From NCBI GenBank assembly GCA_905339215.1, contig CAJPFN010000127.1:1-58016 (forward strand): 58,016 nucleotides of DNA, given 5' to 3'. The notes under the pieces were generated by a model. That model made no database searches and was not told where the DNA came from. It saw nothing but the letters and a program-made list of their open reading frames with translations. Position 1 is the first letter of the stretch, and the number at the start of each line of letters is the position of its first letter. Made by a program: the position numbers and the translations under genes. Source of the DNA: Rhizobiaceae bacterium. GTDB lineage: Bacteria > Pseudomonadota > Alphaproteobacteria > Rhizobiales > Rhizobiaceae. Shown here one piece after another: positions 27,617-37,054 of this stretch.

Positions 27617-28327
27617 TCAGCCGATCAGGTTGCCGAATCGCACCACGTAGACGCGGTCGCGGCCGAGCATGTGCGCGACCAAGCTCTGGCGGTCGAACAG
27701 GCCGGCAAGCGCGCGGTGCCTCAGGTCGAGCCCGCCCGACATGACGCCGAAGGCCGGCATGACCATGCGCGCGCCGTCGGTGGCGAAGCAGGCGCGGCGC
27801 ACCGACTTGTCGCGGCGGCGCACCGTCGCCGACGGGTGCAGGTGGCCGGCGACCTCCCCCACGACGGCAACCTCGGTCGGTTCGTGGCGGAAGGCGAGGC
27901 CGGCGAAATGCAGCTCGTCGGCAGAGATACCCGGAAGACCGGCGGCGCCATCCGGATCGTGGTTGCCGTTGATCCAGATCCAGTCGCGGCCGCGCGCCAT
28001 GGCGACGATCCTGTCGCGGAAAAGGTCGGGCAGCAGGGCCGAGCCGACGCGGTCATGGAAATTGTCGCCGAGCGAGATGACGACGTGCGGATCGTAGCGG
28101 GCAATCACGGCATCGAGGATGGTCAGCGTCGCGAGCGTGTCGTAGGGCGGAAGGAGGCTGCCGCGGCGGGCGAAGGCGGCGCCCTTCTCGAGATGCAGGT
28201 CGGAGACGACCAGTGTGCGCGTCCCCGGCAGGAAGAGCGCGCCGAACGGATCGCAGACGGCTTCTACGCCCGCGATCGTTGTCCGCGACGCCGCGGCCGG
28301 ATTGAACGCGATATCGGCGGTCGCCAT
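27617..28327 (-). CDS. pdeM: Ligase-associated DNA damage response endonuclease PdeM
   Basis: The 236-residue protein is a calcineurin-like metallophosphoesterase. The metal ligands are in VVSDLHLEKGAAF (about 41), ISLGDNFHD (about 85), NGNHDPDG (about 115) and GEVAGHLHPS (about 155). PdeM is part of the ligase/helicase/exonuclease set that accompanies bacterial ATP-dependent ligase. ATG 28327 matches relatives, which have about 20 residues before GVEAVCDP. Starts at GTG 28351 and ATG 28372 (ATGA overlap with the helicase stop) are alternatives. It follows the helicase gene on the same strand and is translationally linked to it. Confidence 0.85.
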   Translation of the reverse strand: MATADIAFNPAAASRTTIAGVEAVCDPFGALFLPGTRTLVVSDLHLEKGAAFARRGSLLPPYDTLATLTILDAVIARYDPHVVISLGDNFHDRVGSALLPDLFRDRIVAMARGRDWIWINGNHDPDGAAGLPGISADELHFAGLAFRHEPTEVAVVGEVAGHLHPSATVRRRDKSVRRACFATDGARMVMPAFGVMSGGLDLRHRALAGLFDRQSLVAHMLGRDRVYVVRFGNLIG

Positions 28328-28368
28328 CGCGAATCTCGTCCTTCCCGTCACCCGTCCTCCTTCTTTCC

Positions 28369-30885
28369 TCATCCCATGGCCTCGGCGACGAGGTCTTCTG
28401 CGGCCTCGGCGAGAAGCGTGTCCTGCGCATCGCCGGCGACCGATTCCTTGCCGATCTCCAGCATGATCGGCACCGCCAGCGGCGAGATGCGATCGAGCAC
28501 CTTATGCACGATTCGGCCGCGCACGCGGGAGAGCATCTCGGCGAGCCTCCTGACATCGAGCAGTCCGCTCGCGGCGTCGGCGCGGGTCGCCTGCAGCAGG
28601 ATGTGGTCGGGCTCGTGGGTGCGGAGCACGTCGTAGATCAGGTCGGCCGAGACGGTTACCTGCCGGCCGGTCTTCTCCTTGCCGGGATGACGCTGCTCGA
28701 TCAGGCCGGAGATGACGGCGCAGTTGCGGAAGGTACGCTTCAACAACCAGCTCTCGGCCATCCAGGCATCGAGGTCGTCGCCGAGCATGTCCTCGTCGAA
28801 CAATTGCCCGAGCGACGGTCTGCCCTTGCGGAATAGGTGTCCGAGGTCTTCCAGCGCCCAGACAGAAAGCGCGTAGTCGGTGGCGACGAAGCCGAGCGGC
28901 CGCGCGCCTGCCCGCTCCAGCCGGCGGGTGAGCAGCATGCCGAGGGTCTGGTGCGCCAGCCGCCCCTCGAACGGATAGGCGACCATGAAGAAGCGGCTGC
29001 CACGAGGAAAGGTTTCCACCAGAAGGTCGCCGCGCTTCGGCAGGATCGACTTGTCCTTCTGGATGCGCAACCAGTCGGCGACCTGCTCGGGCAGCGCACC
29101 CCATTTACGAGGATCGGCTAGCATGGCACGCACCTGGTCGGCCAGGTAGGTCGACAGGGGGAACTTGCCGCCGGCATAGACCGGAACCTTGGCATCGAGG
29201 CCGGCGCCGTTGGAAACGTAGCACTCGCTCTCGCGAATGCCCTCGAAACGCAGCACCTTGCCGGCGAAGAGGAAGGTGTCGCCGGGCGCCAGCGTCTCGA
29301 GGAAATACTCCTCGATCTTGCCGAGAACCGCGCCGCCGCGCGAGCCCGCGCCGCGCCCGCTGCGCACGTAGCGCACGTTGAGCATCGGTGATTCGACGAT
29401 CGTGCCGACGTTCAGCCGGTACTGCTGCGCGACCTGCGGATTGGAGACGCGCCAGAGCCCATCCTTCGTCGCCCGGATGCGCGCATAGCGCTCGTAGGTC
29501 CTGAGCGCATAGCCCCCGGTGGCGACGAAATCGACGATGCGGTCGAAATCGCGGCGCGGCAGGCCGGCATAGGGCGCGGCGGCGCGGACCTCCTCGTACA
29601 GCGCGTCCGCCGAGAACGGCGCTGCGCAGGCGCTGCCAAGCACGTGCTGGGCGAGCACGTCGAGCGCGCCGGCGACCAGCGGCGGCGTGTCCTGCGCGCC
29701 GAGATAGTTGGCGTCGAGCGCCGCCCGGCATTCGAGCACCTCGAAGCGGTTGGCCGGCACCAGGATCGCCTTCGACGGTTCGTCCATGCGGTGGTTGGCG
29801 CGGCCGATGCGCTGGGCGAGACGGCTCGCCCCCTTCGGCGCGCCGACATGGACGACGAGGTCGACGTCGCCCCAGTCGATGCCGAGGTCGAGTGTCGATG
29901 TGGCGACGATGGCGCGCAGCGCGCCCGCCTCCATCGCCTTCTCGACGCGCCGGCGCTGGCCGACATCGAGCGAACCGTGGTGCAGCGCGATCGGCAGGCT
30001 GTCCTCGTTGATCTGCCAGAGTTCCTGGAAGAGCAGTTCGGCTTGGCTGCGCGTGTTGACGAAAAGCAGCGTCGTGCGGTGCTTGCGGATAGCCTCGTAG
30101 ACCTCGGGAATGGCGTAGCGGGCCGAGTGTCCGGACCACGGCACGCGCTCGCGCGAATCCAGGATGGAGATCTCCGGCTTCGCCCCGCCGGCGACGGTGA
30201 TGATCTCGGCGAGATCGCCAGGCGGGTTCTGCGGCACCAGCCAGCGGCGCAGTTGGTCCGGCTCGGCGACAGTGGCGGACAGGCCGATCGCCTGCAGGCC
30301 TGGGACGAAGCGCCTAAGACGGGCAAGGCCCAGCGCCAGGAGGTGCCCGCGCTTCGACGTGACCAGCGAATGCAGCTCGTCGAGCACGACGTAGCGCAGG
30401 CCGGCGAAGAAGCGCGGCGCCTCGGCCGAGGCGATCAGCAGCGCCAGTTGCTCAGGCGTGGTGAGCAGGATGTCGGGCGGCGCGAGCTTCTGCCGCTGGC
30501 GCTTGTGCGCCGGCGTGTCGCCGGTCCTGGTTTCGATGGCTACTGGCAACGCCATCTCGGCGACGGGCTTACCCAGGTTGCGCTCGATGTCGACGGCGAG
30601 CGCCTTCAGCGGCGAGATGTAGAGCGTGTGAATGCCGCGATGCGCCTCGCCCGGCCGCCGCTTCGGTCGTTCCGCGAGGTCGATCAGCGCCGGCAGGAAG
30701 CCGGCCAAGGTCTTGCCGGCGCCGGTCGGGGCGATGAGCAGGACGGATCTGCCCCCCTGGGCGCGCGAAAGCAGGTCGAGCTGATGGGCGCGCGGCGCCC
30801 AGCCCTTGGCCGCGAACCATTCGAGGAACGGCCGCGGCAGGCGGACGGGGGGCGATGCGGGATCGAGAGGCGTGAGGTCCGACAC
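28369..30885 (-). CDS. lhr: Ligase-associated DEXH-box DNA helicase (Lhr-like)
   Basis: The roughly 838-residue helicase has a superfamily 2 core. Walker A is LLIAPTGAGKTLAGFLPALIDL, the DEXH motif is VLDELHSLVTSKRG, and motif III/VI elements are GLSATVAEP and RIGRANHRMDEPSKA. The long C-terminal half is typical of Lhr. This ligase-associated type occurs with PdeM, the exonuclease and the ATP-dependent ligase. GTG 30885 starts VSDLTPLDPAS; ATG 30975 gives 30 extra Arg/Cys-rich residues that look unlike protein. The choice is uncertain. Its stop overlaps the longest pdeM frame by ATGA. Confidence 0.88.
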   Translation of the reverse strand: MSDLTPLDPASPPVRLPRPFLEWFAAKGWAPRAHQLDLLSRAQGGRSVLLIAPTGAGKTLAGFLPALIDLAERPKRRPGEAHRGIHTLYISPLKALAVDIERNLGKPVAEMALPVAIETRTGDTPAHKRQRQKLAPPDILLTTPEQLALLIASAEAPRFFAGLRYVVLDELHSLVTSKRGHLLALGLARLRRFVPGLQAIGLSATVAEPDQLRRWLVPQNPPGDLAEIITVAGGAKPEISILDSRERVPWSGHSARYAIPEVYEAIRKHRTTLLFVNTRSQAELLFQELWQINEDSLPIALHHGSLDVGQRRRVEKAMEAGALRAIVATSTLDLGIDWGDVDLVVHVGAPKGASRLAQRIGRANHRMDEPSKAILVPANRFEVLECRAALDANYLGAQDTPPLVAGALDVLAQHVLGSACAAPFSADALYEEVRAAAPYAGLPRRDFDRIVDFVATGGYALRTYERYARIRATKDGLWRVSNPQVAQQYRLNVGTIVESPMLNVRYVRSGRGAGSRGGAVLGKIEEYFLETLAPGDTFLFAGKVLRFEGIRESECYVSNGAGLDAKVPVYAGGKFPLSTYLADQVRAMLADPRKWGALPEQVADWLRIQKDKSILPKRGDLLVETFPRGSRFFMVAYPFEGRLAHQTLGMLLTRRLERAGARPLGFVATDYALSVWALEDLGHLFRKGRPSLGQLFDEDMLGDDLDAWMAESWLLKRTFRNCAVISGLIEQRHPGKEKTGRQVTVSADLIYDVLRTHEPDHILLQATRADAASGLLDVRRLAEMLSRVRGRIVHKVLDRISPLAVPIMLEIGKESVAGDAQDTLLAEAAEDLVAEAMG

Positions 30886-30993
30886 GAAGTCAGACGTAGC
30901 GCGGCGGCGGCGAACCGCCAAGCGGGAAAGCGAACAAAAGGGGATCAAGCACTCTACCGCGAGACGGTTCCCCATGCCCTCCCTTGTGCCGAC

Positions 30994-31914
30994 CTACCGC
31001 TTTACCGTCACGACAATCAGGCCTTCCACCGGCTCGCCGCGGTCCATCCGGATCGCAGCCGCCACGAACGAGGCGACGGCGAGGCCGGCACCGTCGAGCA
31101 GACGCCGGACATAGGCGTCGGCATGCGCATAGCGGCGCGACGGGCGCAGCACGAAATCCTCGGGGCCGGAATGCCTTTCGACCGAGAAGGCGAACAGGCC
31201 GCCGGGCTCGAGCCATGCGGCGATGCGGGCGACGATGCCGTCGAGCGCGCCGAGATACATGAAGACGTCGGCCGCGGTGACGAGGTCGGTCGATGCGGGC
31301 TCGAGGTCGAGCGCCTGCAGGTCGGACTTGACGAGACGGTCGTAGCAGCCGCGGGCAGCGGCCTTCTTCAACATCGCCGCGGAAATGTCGTGGCCATCGA
31401 GCCGGTCGCAGAACGGCCGCAGTTGCTCGCCCATCAGGCCGGTGCCGCAGCCGATGTCGACGGCCCGACCAAAGCGGCCGCGACCCTGCCGGGCGATCGC
31501 CTCGGCAAGAAGTTCCGGCACGCGATAGGCAAGCTTGCCGACGAGGGAAGCGTCGAAATTCCCCGCATACTGGTCGAACAGTTCCTCGACGAAGGCCGAC
31601 GGAGGCGCGGAGGACGAAGGCGCCTCGCCGGCAAGTTCCAGCTTCAGGGCCGCACCCGTCCTGTCGTCGGGATCGAGCTTCAGCGCCATGCGCCAGGCTT
31701 CGCTCGCCGCAGGAATGTCACCGGCTGCCTCGTGCATCTCGCCCATGCGGAACCAGCCGAGCACCCAGCCCGGTGCGAGTTCCAGCGCGCCGAGCATGAT
31801 TTCGGCGGCGGCCGAATGGTCGCCGGAAGCGAACAACATTTCGGCATAGTCGGCCCGCCGGTCGGCGAGAAGATCGCCCGAGGCGCGCGGCAAGGATGTC
31901 ACGGGAGCCCCCAT
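30994..31914 (-). CDS. TPR-containing SAM-dependent methyltransferase
   Basis: The 306-residue protein has two or three tetratricopeptide repeats (about 18-90, YAEMLFASGDHSAAAEIMLGALELAPGW) and a class I methyltransferase domain. Motif I is AVDIGCGTGLMGEQL (about 150), followed by HDISAAMLKKA and LVTAADVFMYLGAL. This pattern matches predicted TPR methyltransferases of Rhizobiales; the substrate is not known. It sits between the helicase (same strand) and the divergent exonuclease, which are both ligase-associated repair genes. An alternative start is GTG 31902. Confidence 0.8.
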   Translation of the reverse strand: MGAPVTSLPRASGDLLADRRADYAEMLFASGDHSAAAEIMLGALELAPGWVLGWFRMGEMHEAAGDIPAASEAWRMALKLDPDDRTGAALKLELAGEAPSSSAPPSAFVEELFDQYAGNFDASLVGKLAYRVPELLAEAIARQGRGRFGRAVDIGCGTGLMGEQLRPFCDRLDGHDISAAMLKKAAARGCYDRLVKSDLQALDLEPASTDLVTAADVFMYLGALDGIVARIAAWLEPGGLFAFSVERHSGPEDFVLRPSRRYAHADAYVRRLLDGAGLAVASFVAAAIRMDRGEPVEGLIVVTVKR

Positions 31915-32000
31915 GTCAAGGATGCGCGGCTATAGCGCCTGTCAGCAGGATCAAGCAACGGGCTTTCCGCGGTTCGCGGAATCCCTATCTTTCAGGCAGA

Positions 32001-33011
32001 ATGCGCGCGTCAGACCTGCTTCATCCCCGCCCCGAAGGGCTCTATTGCCCCGCCGGGGATTTCTTCATCGATCCCGTTCGGCCGGTGGCGCGGGCGCTCG
32101 TCACGCACGGCCACTCCGACCATGCCCGTTCCGGGCACGGTAGCGTACTGGCGACGCAGGGGACACTGGACGTCATGGCACTCCGCCTCGGGCCGGGCTT
32201 TGCCGGCGCGACACAGGCGGCTTCGATGGGCAAGCCGATGAAGATCGGCGACGCTGCCGTCACCTTCCATCCGGCCGGCCACGTGCTCGGCTCGGCGCAG
32301 ATCGCGGTCGAGCACGGCGGCATCCGCATCGTCGCGTCGGGCGACTACAAGCGGCAGCCGGACGCCACCTGCACCGCCTTCGAGCTCGTCGCGTGCGACG
32401 TGTTCATCACCGAGGCGACGTTCGGCCTGCCGGTCTTCCGCCACCCCGCAGCCAGTGACGAGATCGCCAGCCTGCTGCGCTCGGTCGAACAGTTCCCCGA
32501 GCGCGCCCATGTGGTGGGCGCGTATGCGCTCGGCAAGGCGCAGCGCGTCATCCGGCTGATCCGCGACGCGGGCTACGATCGGCCTATCTACCTGCATGGT
32601 GCGCTGGAGAGGATCAGCGAGTACTACCAGGAGGCCGGCGTCGATCTCGGACCACTCGAGCCGGCGACCGTCGATCGGTCGGCCAAGGGCGATTTCACCG
32701 GCGCCATCGTGGTGGGACCGCCTTCGGCCTTCGCCGACCGCTGGGCGCGACGCTTCCCCGATCCGATATCGTGCTTCGCCTCGGGCTGGATGCGCATCCG
32801 CCAGCGCGCCCGGCAGGGCGGCGTCGAACTGCCGCTGATCATCTCCGACCATTCCGACTGGGACGAACTCACCGCCACGATCCGTGAGACCGGCGCCGGC
32901 GAGGTCTGGGTAACGCACGGCCGCGAGGAGGCGCTGGTGCGCTGGTGCCAGCTGGAAGGCATCGCCGCGCGGCCGCTCAACCTTGTCGGCTACGAGGACG
33001 AGGGGGACTGA
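32001..33011 (+). CDS. Ligase-associated DNA damage response exonuclease
   Basis: The 336-residue protein is a metallo-beta-lactamase/beta-CASP-type nuclease. The metal site is THGHSDHARSGHG (about 36-48). The HAGHVLGSAQ-type motif (FHPAGHVLGSAQIAVE) and ASGDYKRQPDATC follow, and the C-terminal ISDHSDWDEL is a further ligand motif. It is the exonuclease partner of ligase-associated damage response systems. ATG 32001 starts MRASDLLHPRPEGLYCPAGDFFID, as in relatives. The ligase gene starts 3 bases after its stop. Confidence 0.9.
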   Translation: MRASDLLHPRPEGLYCPAGDFFIDPVRPVARALVTHGHSDHARSGHGSVLATQGTLDVMALRLGPGFAGATQAASMGKPMKIGDAAVTFHPAGHVLGSAQIAVEHGGIRIVASGDYKRQPDATCTAFELVACDVFITEATFGLPVFRHPAASDEIASLLRSVEQFPERAHVVGAYALGKAQRVIRLIRDAGYDRPIYLHGALERISEYYQEAGVDLGPLEPATVDRSAKGDFTGAIVVGPPSAFADRWARRFPDPISCFASGWMRIRQRARQGGVELPLIISDHSDWDELTATIRETGAGEVWVTHGREEALVRWCQLEGIAARPLNLVGYEDEGD

Positions 33012-33013
33012 GC

Positions 33014-34615
33014 GTGAACCGCTTCGCCGAACTCCTCGACCGGCTTGTGCTGACGCCGTCGCGCAACGGCAAGCTGACGCTGCTCCGGGACTACTTCCGA
33101 GCAACACCCGACCCGGATCGCGGGCTGGCGCTGGCAGCCATCACCGGCGACCTGTCGATCGCCGCGGTGAAGCCGGCGATGCTGCGCGCGCTGGTGATGG
33201 AGCGGATGGATCCGATCCTGTTCGGCTATTCCTACGACTATGTCGGCGACCTCGCCGAGACGATCTCTCTGGTCTGGCCCGAGCCGGCCGAGGCGCCGCG
33301 TGACAATGCGGTGCCGACACTCGGCGACGTGGTCGCCCGCTTGCAGGCGGCGAGCCGCTCGGACGGGCCGAAGGTCGTCGCGGGCCTACTCGATCGTCTC
33401 GACGTATCGGCGCGCTTCGCAGTGATCAAACTGGTGACCGGGGGTCTGCGGATCGGCGTCTCGGCGCGGCTGGCCAAGCAGGCATTGGCCGATTTCGGCA
33501 AGGTCGACATCGTCGAGATCGAGGAGCTGTGGCACGGCCTGGAGCCGCCTTATAGAGCGCTTTTCGCCTGGCTCGAAGGCCGGGCGCCGAAGCCAGAGAA
33601 AGGTGCGCGCGCCCTTTTCCGGCCGGTGATGCTGTCCAATCCGGTCGGCGATGGCGATCTCGACCGGCTCGATCCCGCCGACTATGCGGCCGAGTGGAAA
33701 TGGGACGGCATTCGCGTCCAGGTATCGTTGGAAGGCGGGCTCAGGCGGCTCTATTCGCGGACCGGGGACGACATATCCGGCGCCTTCCCCGACCTCGTCG
33801 AAGCGATGGATTTCAGCGGCGTCATCGACGGCGAGTTGCTGGTCGGGCGGCCGCCGGAATGGACCGGCACCTTCTCGGACCTGCAGCAGCGGCTGAACCG
33901 CAAGACGGTGGCGGCGAAGATGCGCACGAAGTATCCGGTCTTCGTTCGCTGCTACGACCTGCTCCAGTCGGGCGGCGAGGATCTGCGCGCCCTCGGCTTT
34001 GCCAAGCGGCGGGGGGAACTGGAACAATTCGTCGCCGCGCTCGATCCAGAGCGCTTCGACCTGTCGCCGATGGTGCCGTTCGACGACTGGCAGCATCTCG
34101 ACCGACTGCGCCGGGCGCCGCCACATCCCGTGGTCGAAGGCGTCATGATCAAGGAGCGACGCTCACCCTATCTCGCCGGGCGGCCGAAGGGGCCGTGGTT
34201 CAAGTGGAAACGCGATCCCTACACGGTCGACGCCGTGCTGATGTACGCCCAGCGCGGCCATGGCAAGCGCTCCAGCTACTATTCCGACTACACCTTCGGC
34301 GTCTGGTCGGGACCGGAGGAGACGCCGGAACTGGTGCCGGTCGGCAAGGCCTATTTCGGCTTCACCGACGAGGAACTGCGGCAGATCGACAAGTATGTGC
34401 GCGACAATACGTTGGAGCGGTTCGGGCCGGTGCGCTCGGTCCGAGCCGACCGGGAGAACGGGCTGGTGCTGGAAGTCGCCTTCGAAGGCCTTAACCGCTC
34501 GCAGCGTCATCGCTCGGGCGTCGCCATGCGCTTCCCGCGGATTGCGCGCCTACGCTGGGACAAGCCACCGGCCGAAGCCGATCGGATCGAGACGTTACGG
34601 GCGATGCTCGACTGA
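33014..34615 (+). CDS. lig: ATP-dependent DNA ligase
   Basis: The 533-residue protein has an N-terminal DNA-binding domain (1 to about 205), an adenylation domain with nucleophile Lys229 in EWKWDGIRVQ, and an OB-fold. Later adenylation motifs are FSGVIDGELL, VEGVMIKERRSPY and FKWKRD. It is the stand-alone bacterial ligase that comes with the exonuclease, helicase and PdeM genes. GTG 33014 follows AGGGGG and lies 3 bases after the exonuclease stop. It carries no Ku partner and no LigD polymerase or phosphoesterase domain. Confidence 0.92.
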   Translation: MNRFAELLDRLVLTPSRNGKLTLLRDYFRATPDPDRGLALAAITGDLSIAAVKPAMLRALVMERMDPILFGYSYDYVGDLAETISLVWPEPAEAPRDNAVPTLGDVVARLQAASRSDGPKVVAGLLDRLDVSARFAVIKLVTGGLRIGVSARLAKQALADFGKVDIVEIEELWHGLEPPYRALFAWLEGRAPKPEKGARALFRPVMLSNPVGDGDLDRLDPADYAAEWKWDGIRVQVSLEGGLRRLYSRTGDDISGAFPDLVEAMDFSGVIDGELLVGRPPEWTGTFSDLQQRLNRKTVAAKMRTKYPVFVRCYDLLQSGGEDLRALGFAKRRGELEQFVAALDPERFDLSPMVPFDDWQHLDRLRRAPPHPVVEGVMIKERRSPYLAGRPKGPWFKWKRDPYTVDAVLMYAQRGHGKRSSYYSDYTFGVWSGPEETPELVPVGKAYFGFTDEELRQIDKYVRDNTLERFGPVRSVRADRENGLVLEVAFEGLNRSQRHRSGVAMRFPRIARLRWDKPPAEADRIETLRAMLD

Positions 34616-34628
34616 GCCGGTCGCCGGC

Positions 34629-35849
34629 TCACTCGGCCGGCGAGGCCTTGATCTCGTAGATATCGATCGCCTTGCCCTCGCCGCCGATGTCGGAGACGAT
34701 GGCGATCGTGCCGGCGGCGCCAGGCTGCTTGGCGGGGAACGCTACCTCGAAAAGAAAGTCTCCGCGCTCGTAGCCAACCGCGTAGCGCTTGCGGCCGCAG
34801 CCGCCGAGTTCGCCGAAATTGCAGGAAATCGAGATCTGCGTCTCCTTGCCTTCCTCGGCGCGGGCGACGATGGCGAAGACGACGCGCTTTCCGGCGAGCC
34901 GTTCCAGCACGCCCTGGCCGACATCGAACACGACGGCCGCGTCGGAGGTCGAGCGGACGCGCAGGAACGCGCCCGTGTCGTCGTTCATGGCAGCGGCCTC
35001 GGTGCCGCCCGGCGCAGCCACGGTGGAAGCGTCGTCGGGGGAAAAGACGCCAATCCAGTCGCGTCCGGCGTCCGCAGCACCCGGTAGCGAGGGTGCTCCG
35101 ATCGGCTCCTCGTCGGGATCAAAATCCTCTTCCGCCGCGACCTGCGGCGGGTTGGGGACGCTGGTGTCGAGTTCGGCCAGCGACTTGAACAGGCCCGTGG
35201 ACATACCCCACCAGACGCCGGCGCCGATGGCTGCGGCAAGCGTCACGATGACGAACATCGCGGCGAAGGGACGGCGGCGCCTGTCGTCGACGACGCGCTC
35301 GACCTGGGCCGGAACGGCAGCCTCCGCGCCCGGCGCCGGCGCGGCGCGTTCGGCGCGCGGATCGAACTGCGGCGACCCCGCCAACACGGGCTCGGCCTGG
35401 GACCGGTCACCGCTGTCGGGCGCGACCGAAGGCCCAGGTGCAGCGTGGCGCCCCGACGGCGCGGCGGGCGGGGCGGCCGAGACTTCGGGCGCCGCCTGCC
35501 TTTCGCGAGCGGTATCGCCGAGCGAGACCGACGGCGCCGTGGAGGGAGCCGGCGATCCCGCCGCAGCGTGCGGTGGCTCGATACGGACATCCTCCAGGGC
35601 GCGCTCGGCGGCGCGAACATCCGGCGCCACGGCGGGCGCGGCGGGAACGAACTCGGATTCGATCTCGACGATCTTGGCCTGGAGGTTCTTGCGGCGGTTG
35701 ATCGCCGTCTCGACCGTGACGTTCGGATTGGCCTTCAGGGCTCGTTCGAGGGCGGCGAAGGCCGCACGGTAAACCCTTTCGCGGAAGGCGCGGTCCGTTG
35801 CGTCGCCCTTGTCGAAGGCGTTGCGGATCGCGGTTTCGATCACGTCCAA
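34629..35849 (-). CDS. Conserved membrane protein of unknown function
   Basis: The 406-residue protein begins with a helical segment (MDVIETAIRNAFDKGDATDRAF to about 65). A long Pro/Ala-rich linker (about 70-195) follows, then one membrane span (FAAMFVIVTLAAAIGAGVWWG, about 201-221). The C-terminal beta-rich domain (about 285-405) includes LRVRSTSDAAVVFDVGQGVLERLAGKRVVFAIVARAEE and CNFGELGGCGRKRYAVGYERGDFLFEVAF. The end looks like a carbohydrate-binding-type sandwich, but that is a guess. The start is TTG 35849, chosen because GAGGGGAA precedes it and the downstream sequence is protein-like. It is divergent from the nitronate monooxygenase gene. Confidence 0.7.
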   Translation of the reverse strand: MDVIETAIRNAFDKGDATDRAFRERVYRAAFAALERALKANPNVTVETAINRRKNLQAKIVEIESEFVPAAPAVAPDVRAAERALEDVRIEPPHAAAGSPAPSTAPSVSLGDTARERQAAPEVSAAPPAAPSGRHAAPGPSVAPDSGDRSQAEPVLAGSPQFDPRAERAAPAPGAEAAVPAQVERVVDDRRRRPFAAMFVIVTLAAAIGAGVWWGMSTGLFKSLAELDTSVPNPPQVAAEEDFDPDEEPIGAPSLPGAADAGRDWIGVFSPDDASTVAAPGGTEAAAMNDDTGAFLRVRSTSDAAVVFDVGQGVLERLAGKRVVFAIVARAEEGKETQISISCNFGELGGCGRKRYAVGYERGDFLFEVAFPAKQPGAAGTIAIVSDIGGEGKAIDIYEIKASPAE

Positions 35850-36058
35850 GCGCAGTTCCCCTCGGGCTTCATCGTCCAGTCCCGTCGATCCCTATCCCCG
35901 CAGATCGATCGGATCAACGGCCTCAACCGGCGGTACTATGCCCCCGGCCGTTGAAAACGTCCAATGTTTCAAGGATATCGCGTTCGTGAAGCGAGCCGCG
36001 CCGGTGGCGCCAGCCCCGCCGAAATGCCGATTGCAGCCCGCCGCCGATCTGCTAGACA

Positions 36059-36080
36059 ATGACGTTTACGCAAACGTCAA
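36059..36080. promoter_or_regulatory. Candidate MerR operator before the nitronate monooxygenase gene
   Basis: The inverted repeat TGACGTTT-ACGC-AAACGTCA, with a flanking A at each end, is the reverse complement of the site at 20274-20295 at 21 of 22 positions. It ends 17 bases before the likely GTG start at 36098. The ATG at 36059 falls inside the operator, so it is probably not the real start. Confidence 0.65.
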
Positions 36081-36097
36081 TTGAAGTGGACCGCTTC

Positions 36098-37054
36098 GTG
36101 GCTCTTCCCGATATCCTCGCGCGCAACCTCCGCATTCCGGTCGTCGGCTCGCCGCTATTCATCGTCTCGCATCCGCCGCTGGTGCTGGCGCAGTGCAAGG
36201 CAGGCGTGGTCGGCTCGTTTCCGGCGCTGAACGCGCGACCCGAGGCGCAACTCGACGCGTGGCTGGCGCAGATCACCGAAGAACTCGCCCGCCACGACGC
36301 CGCCAATCCAGAGCGCCCGGCCGCGCCATTTGCCGTCAACCAGATCGTGCACAAGTCTAACGGCCGCCTGCAGCACGACCTGCAGATGTGCGTGAAGTAC
36401 AAGGTGCCGATCGTGATCTCGTCGCTCGGCGCGGTCGAGGAGGTCAACCAGGCCATCCACTCCTACGGCGGCATCGTGCTCCACGACGTGATCCATGACC
36501 GCCACGCGCGCAAGGCGATCGAGAAGGGCGCCGACGGACTGATCGCGGTGGCTGCGGGCGCCGGCGGCCATGCCGGCACGCTTTCGCCCTTTGCGCTGGT
36601 TCAGGAGATCCGCCAGTGGTTCGACGGACCGCTGCTGCTGTCAGGCGCCATCGCCAACGGCGGCGCGATCCTCGCGGCCCAGGCGATGGGAGCCGACATG
36701 GCGTATATCGGCTCGCCCTTCATCGCCACGGCCGAGGCGCGCGCCGTCGACGAATACAAGGCCATGATCGTCGAATCGAAGGCTGCCGACATCGTCTACT
36801 CCAACCTCTTCACCGGCGTGCACGGCAACTACCTGAAGGGCTCGATCCGCGCCCAGGGAATGGACCCAGACAACCTGCCGGTGTCGGATCCGTCGAAGAT
36901 GAGCTTCGCCAACGCCGAGGCCAAGGCGTGGAAGCATATCTGGGGCTGCGGCCAGGGCATCGGCGCCGTGGATGCCGTGGTAACTACCGCCGAACTGGTC
37001 GAGCGTCTGGCCGGCGAGTACCTGGCGGCGAAGCGGCGCATCTGCGCGGCCTGA
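36098..37054 (+). CDS. Nitronate monooxygenase family FMN enzyme
   Basis: The 318-residue TIM-barrel flavoenzyme begins (M)ALPDILARNLRIPVVGSPLFIVSHPPLVLAQ, the family start. FMN/substrate motifs are GADGLIAVAAGAGGHAGTLSPF (about 155), LLSGAIANGGAILAAQAMGADMAYIGSPFIA (about 185), and the C-terminal YLKGSIRAQGMDP. Members oxidise nitronates, and the general name NAD(P)H-dependent flavin oxidoreductase is safer. GTG 36098 is used because ATG 36059 lies in an operator. The shared operator suggests it is in the same regulon as the acyl-CoA dehydrogenase genes. Confidence 0.85.
   Translation: MALPDILARNLRIPVVGSPLFIVSHPPLVLAQCKAGVVGSFPALNARPEAQLDAWLAQITEELARHDAANPERPAAPFAVNQIVHKSNGRLQHDLQMCVKYKVPIVISSLGAVEEVNQAIHSYGGIVLHDVIHDRHARKAIEKGADGLIAVAAGAGGHAGTLSPFALVQEIRQWFDGPLLLSGAIANGGAILAAQAMGADMAYIGSPFIATAEARAVDEYKAMIVESKAADIVYSNLFTGVHGNYLKGSIRAQGMDPDNLPVSDPSKMSFANAEAKAWKHIWGCGQGIGAVDAVVTTAELVERLAGEYLAAKRRICAA

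Noticed and set aside
29644-31935. 763-codon plus-strand open frame opposite the Lhr helicase and methyltransferase genes.
   Set aside because: It runs across two real minus-strand genes and shows no family motif; it is a GC-driven shadow.
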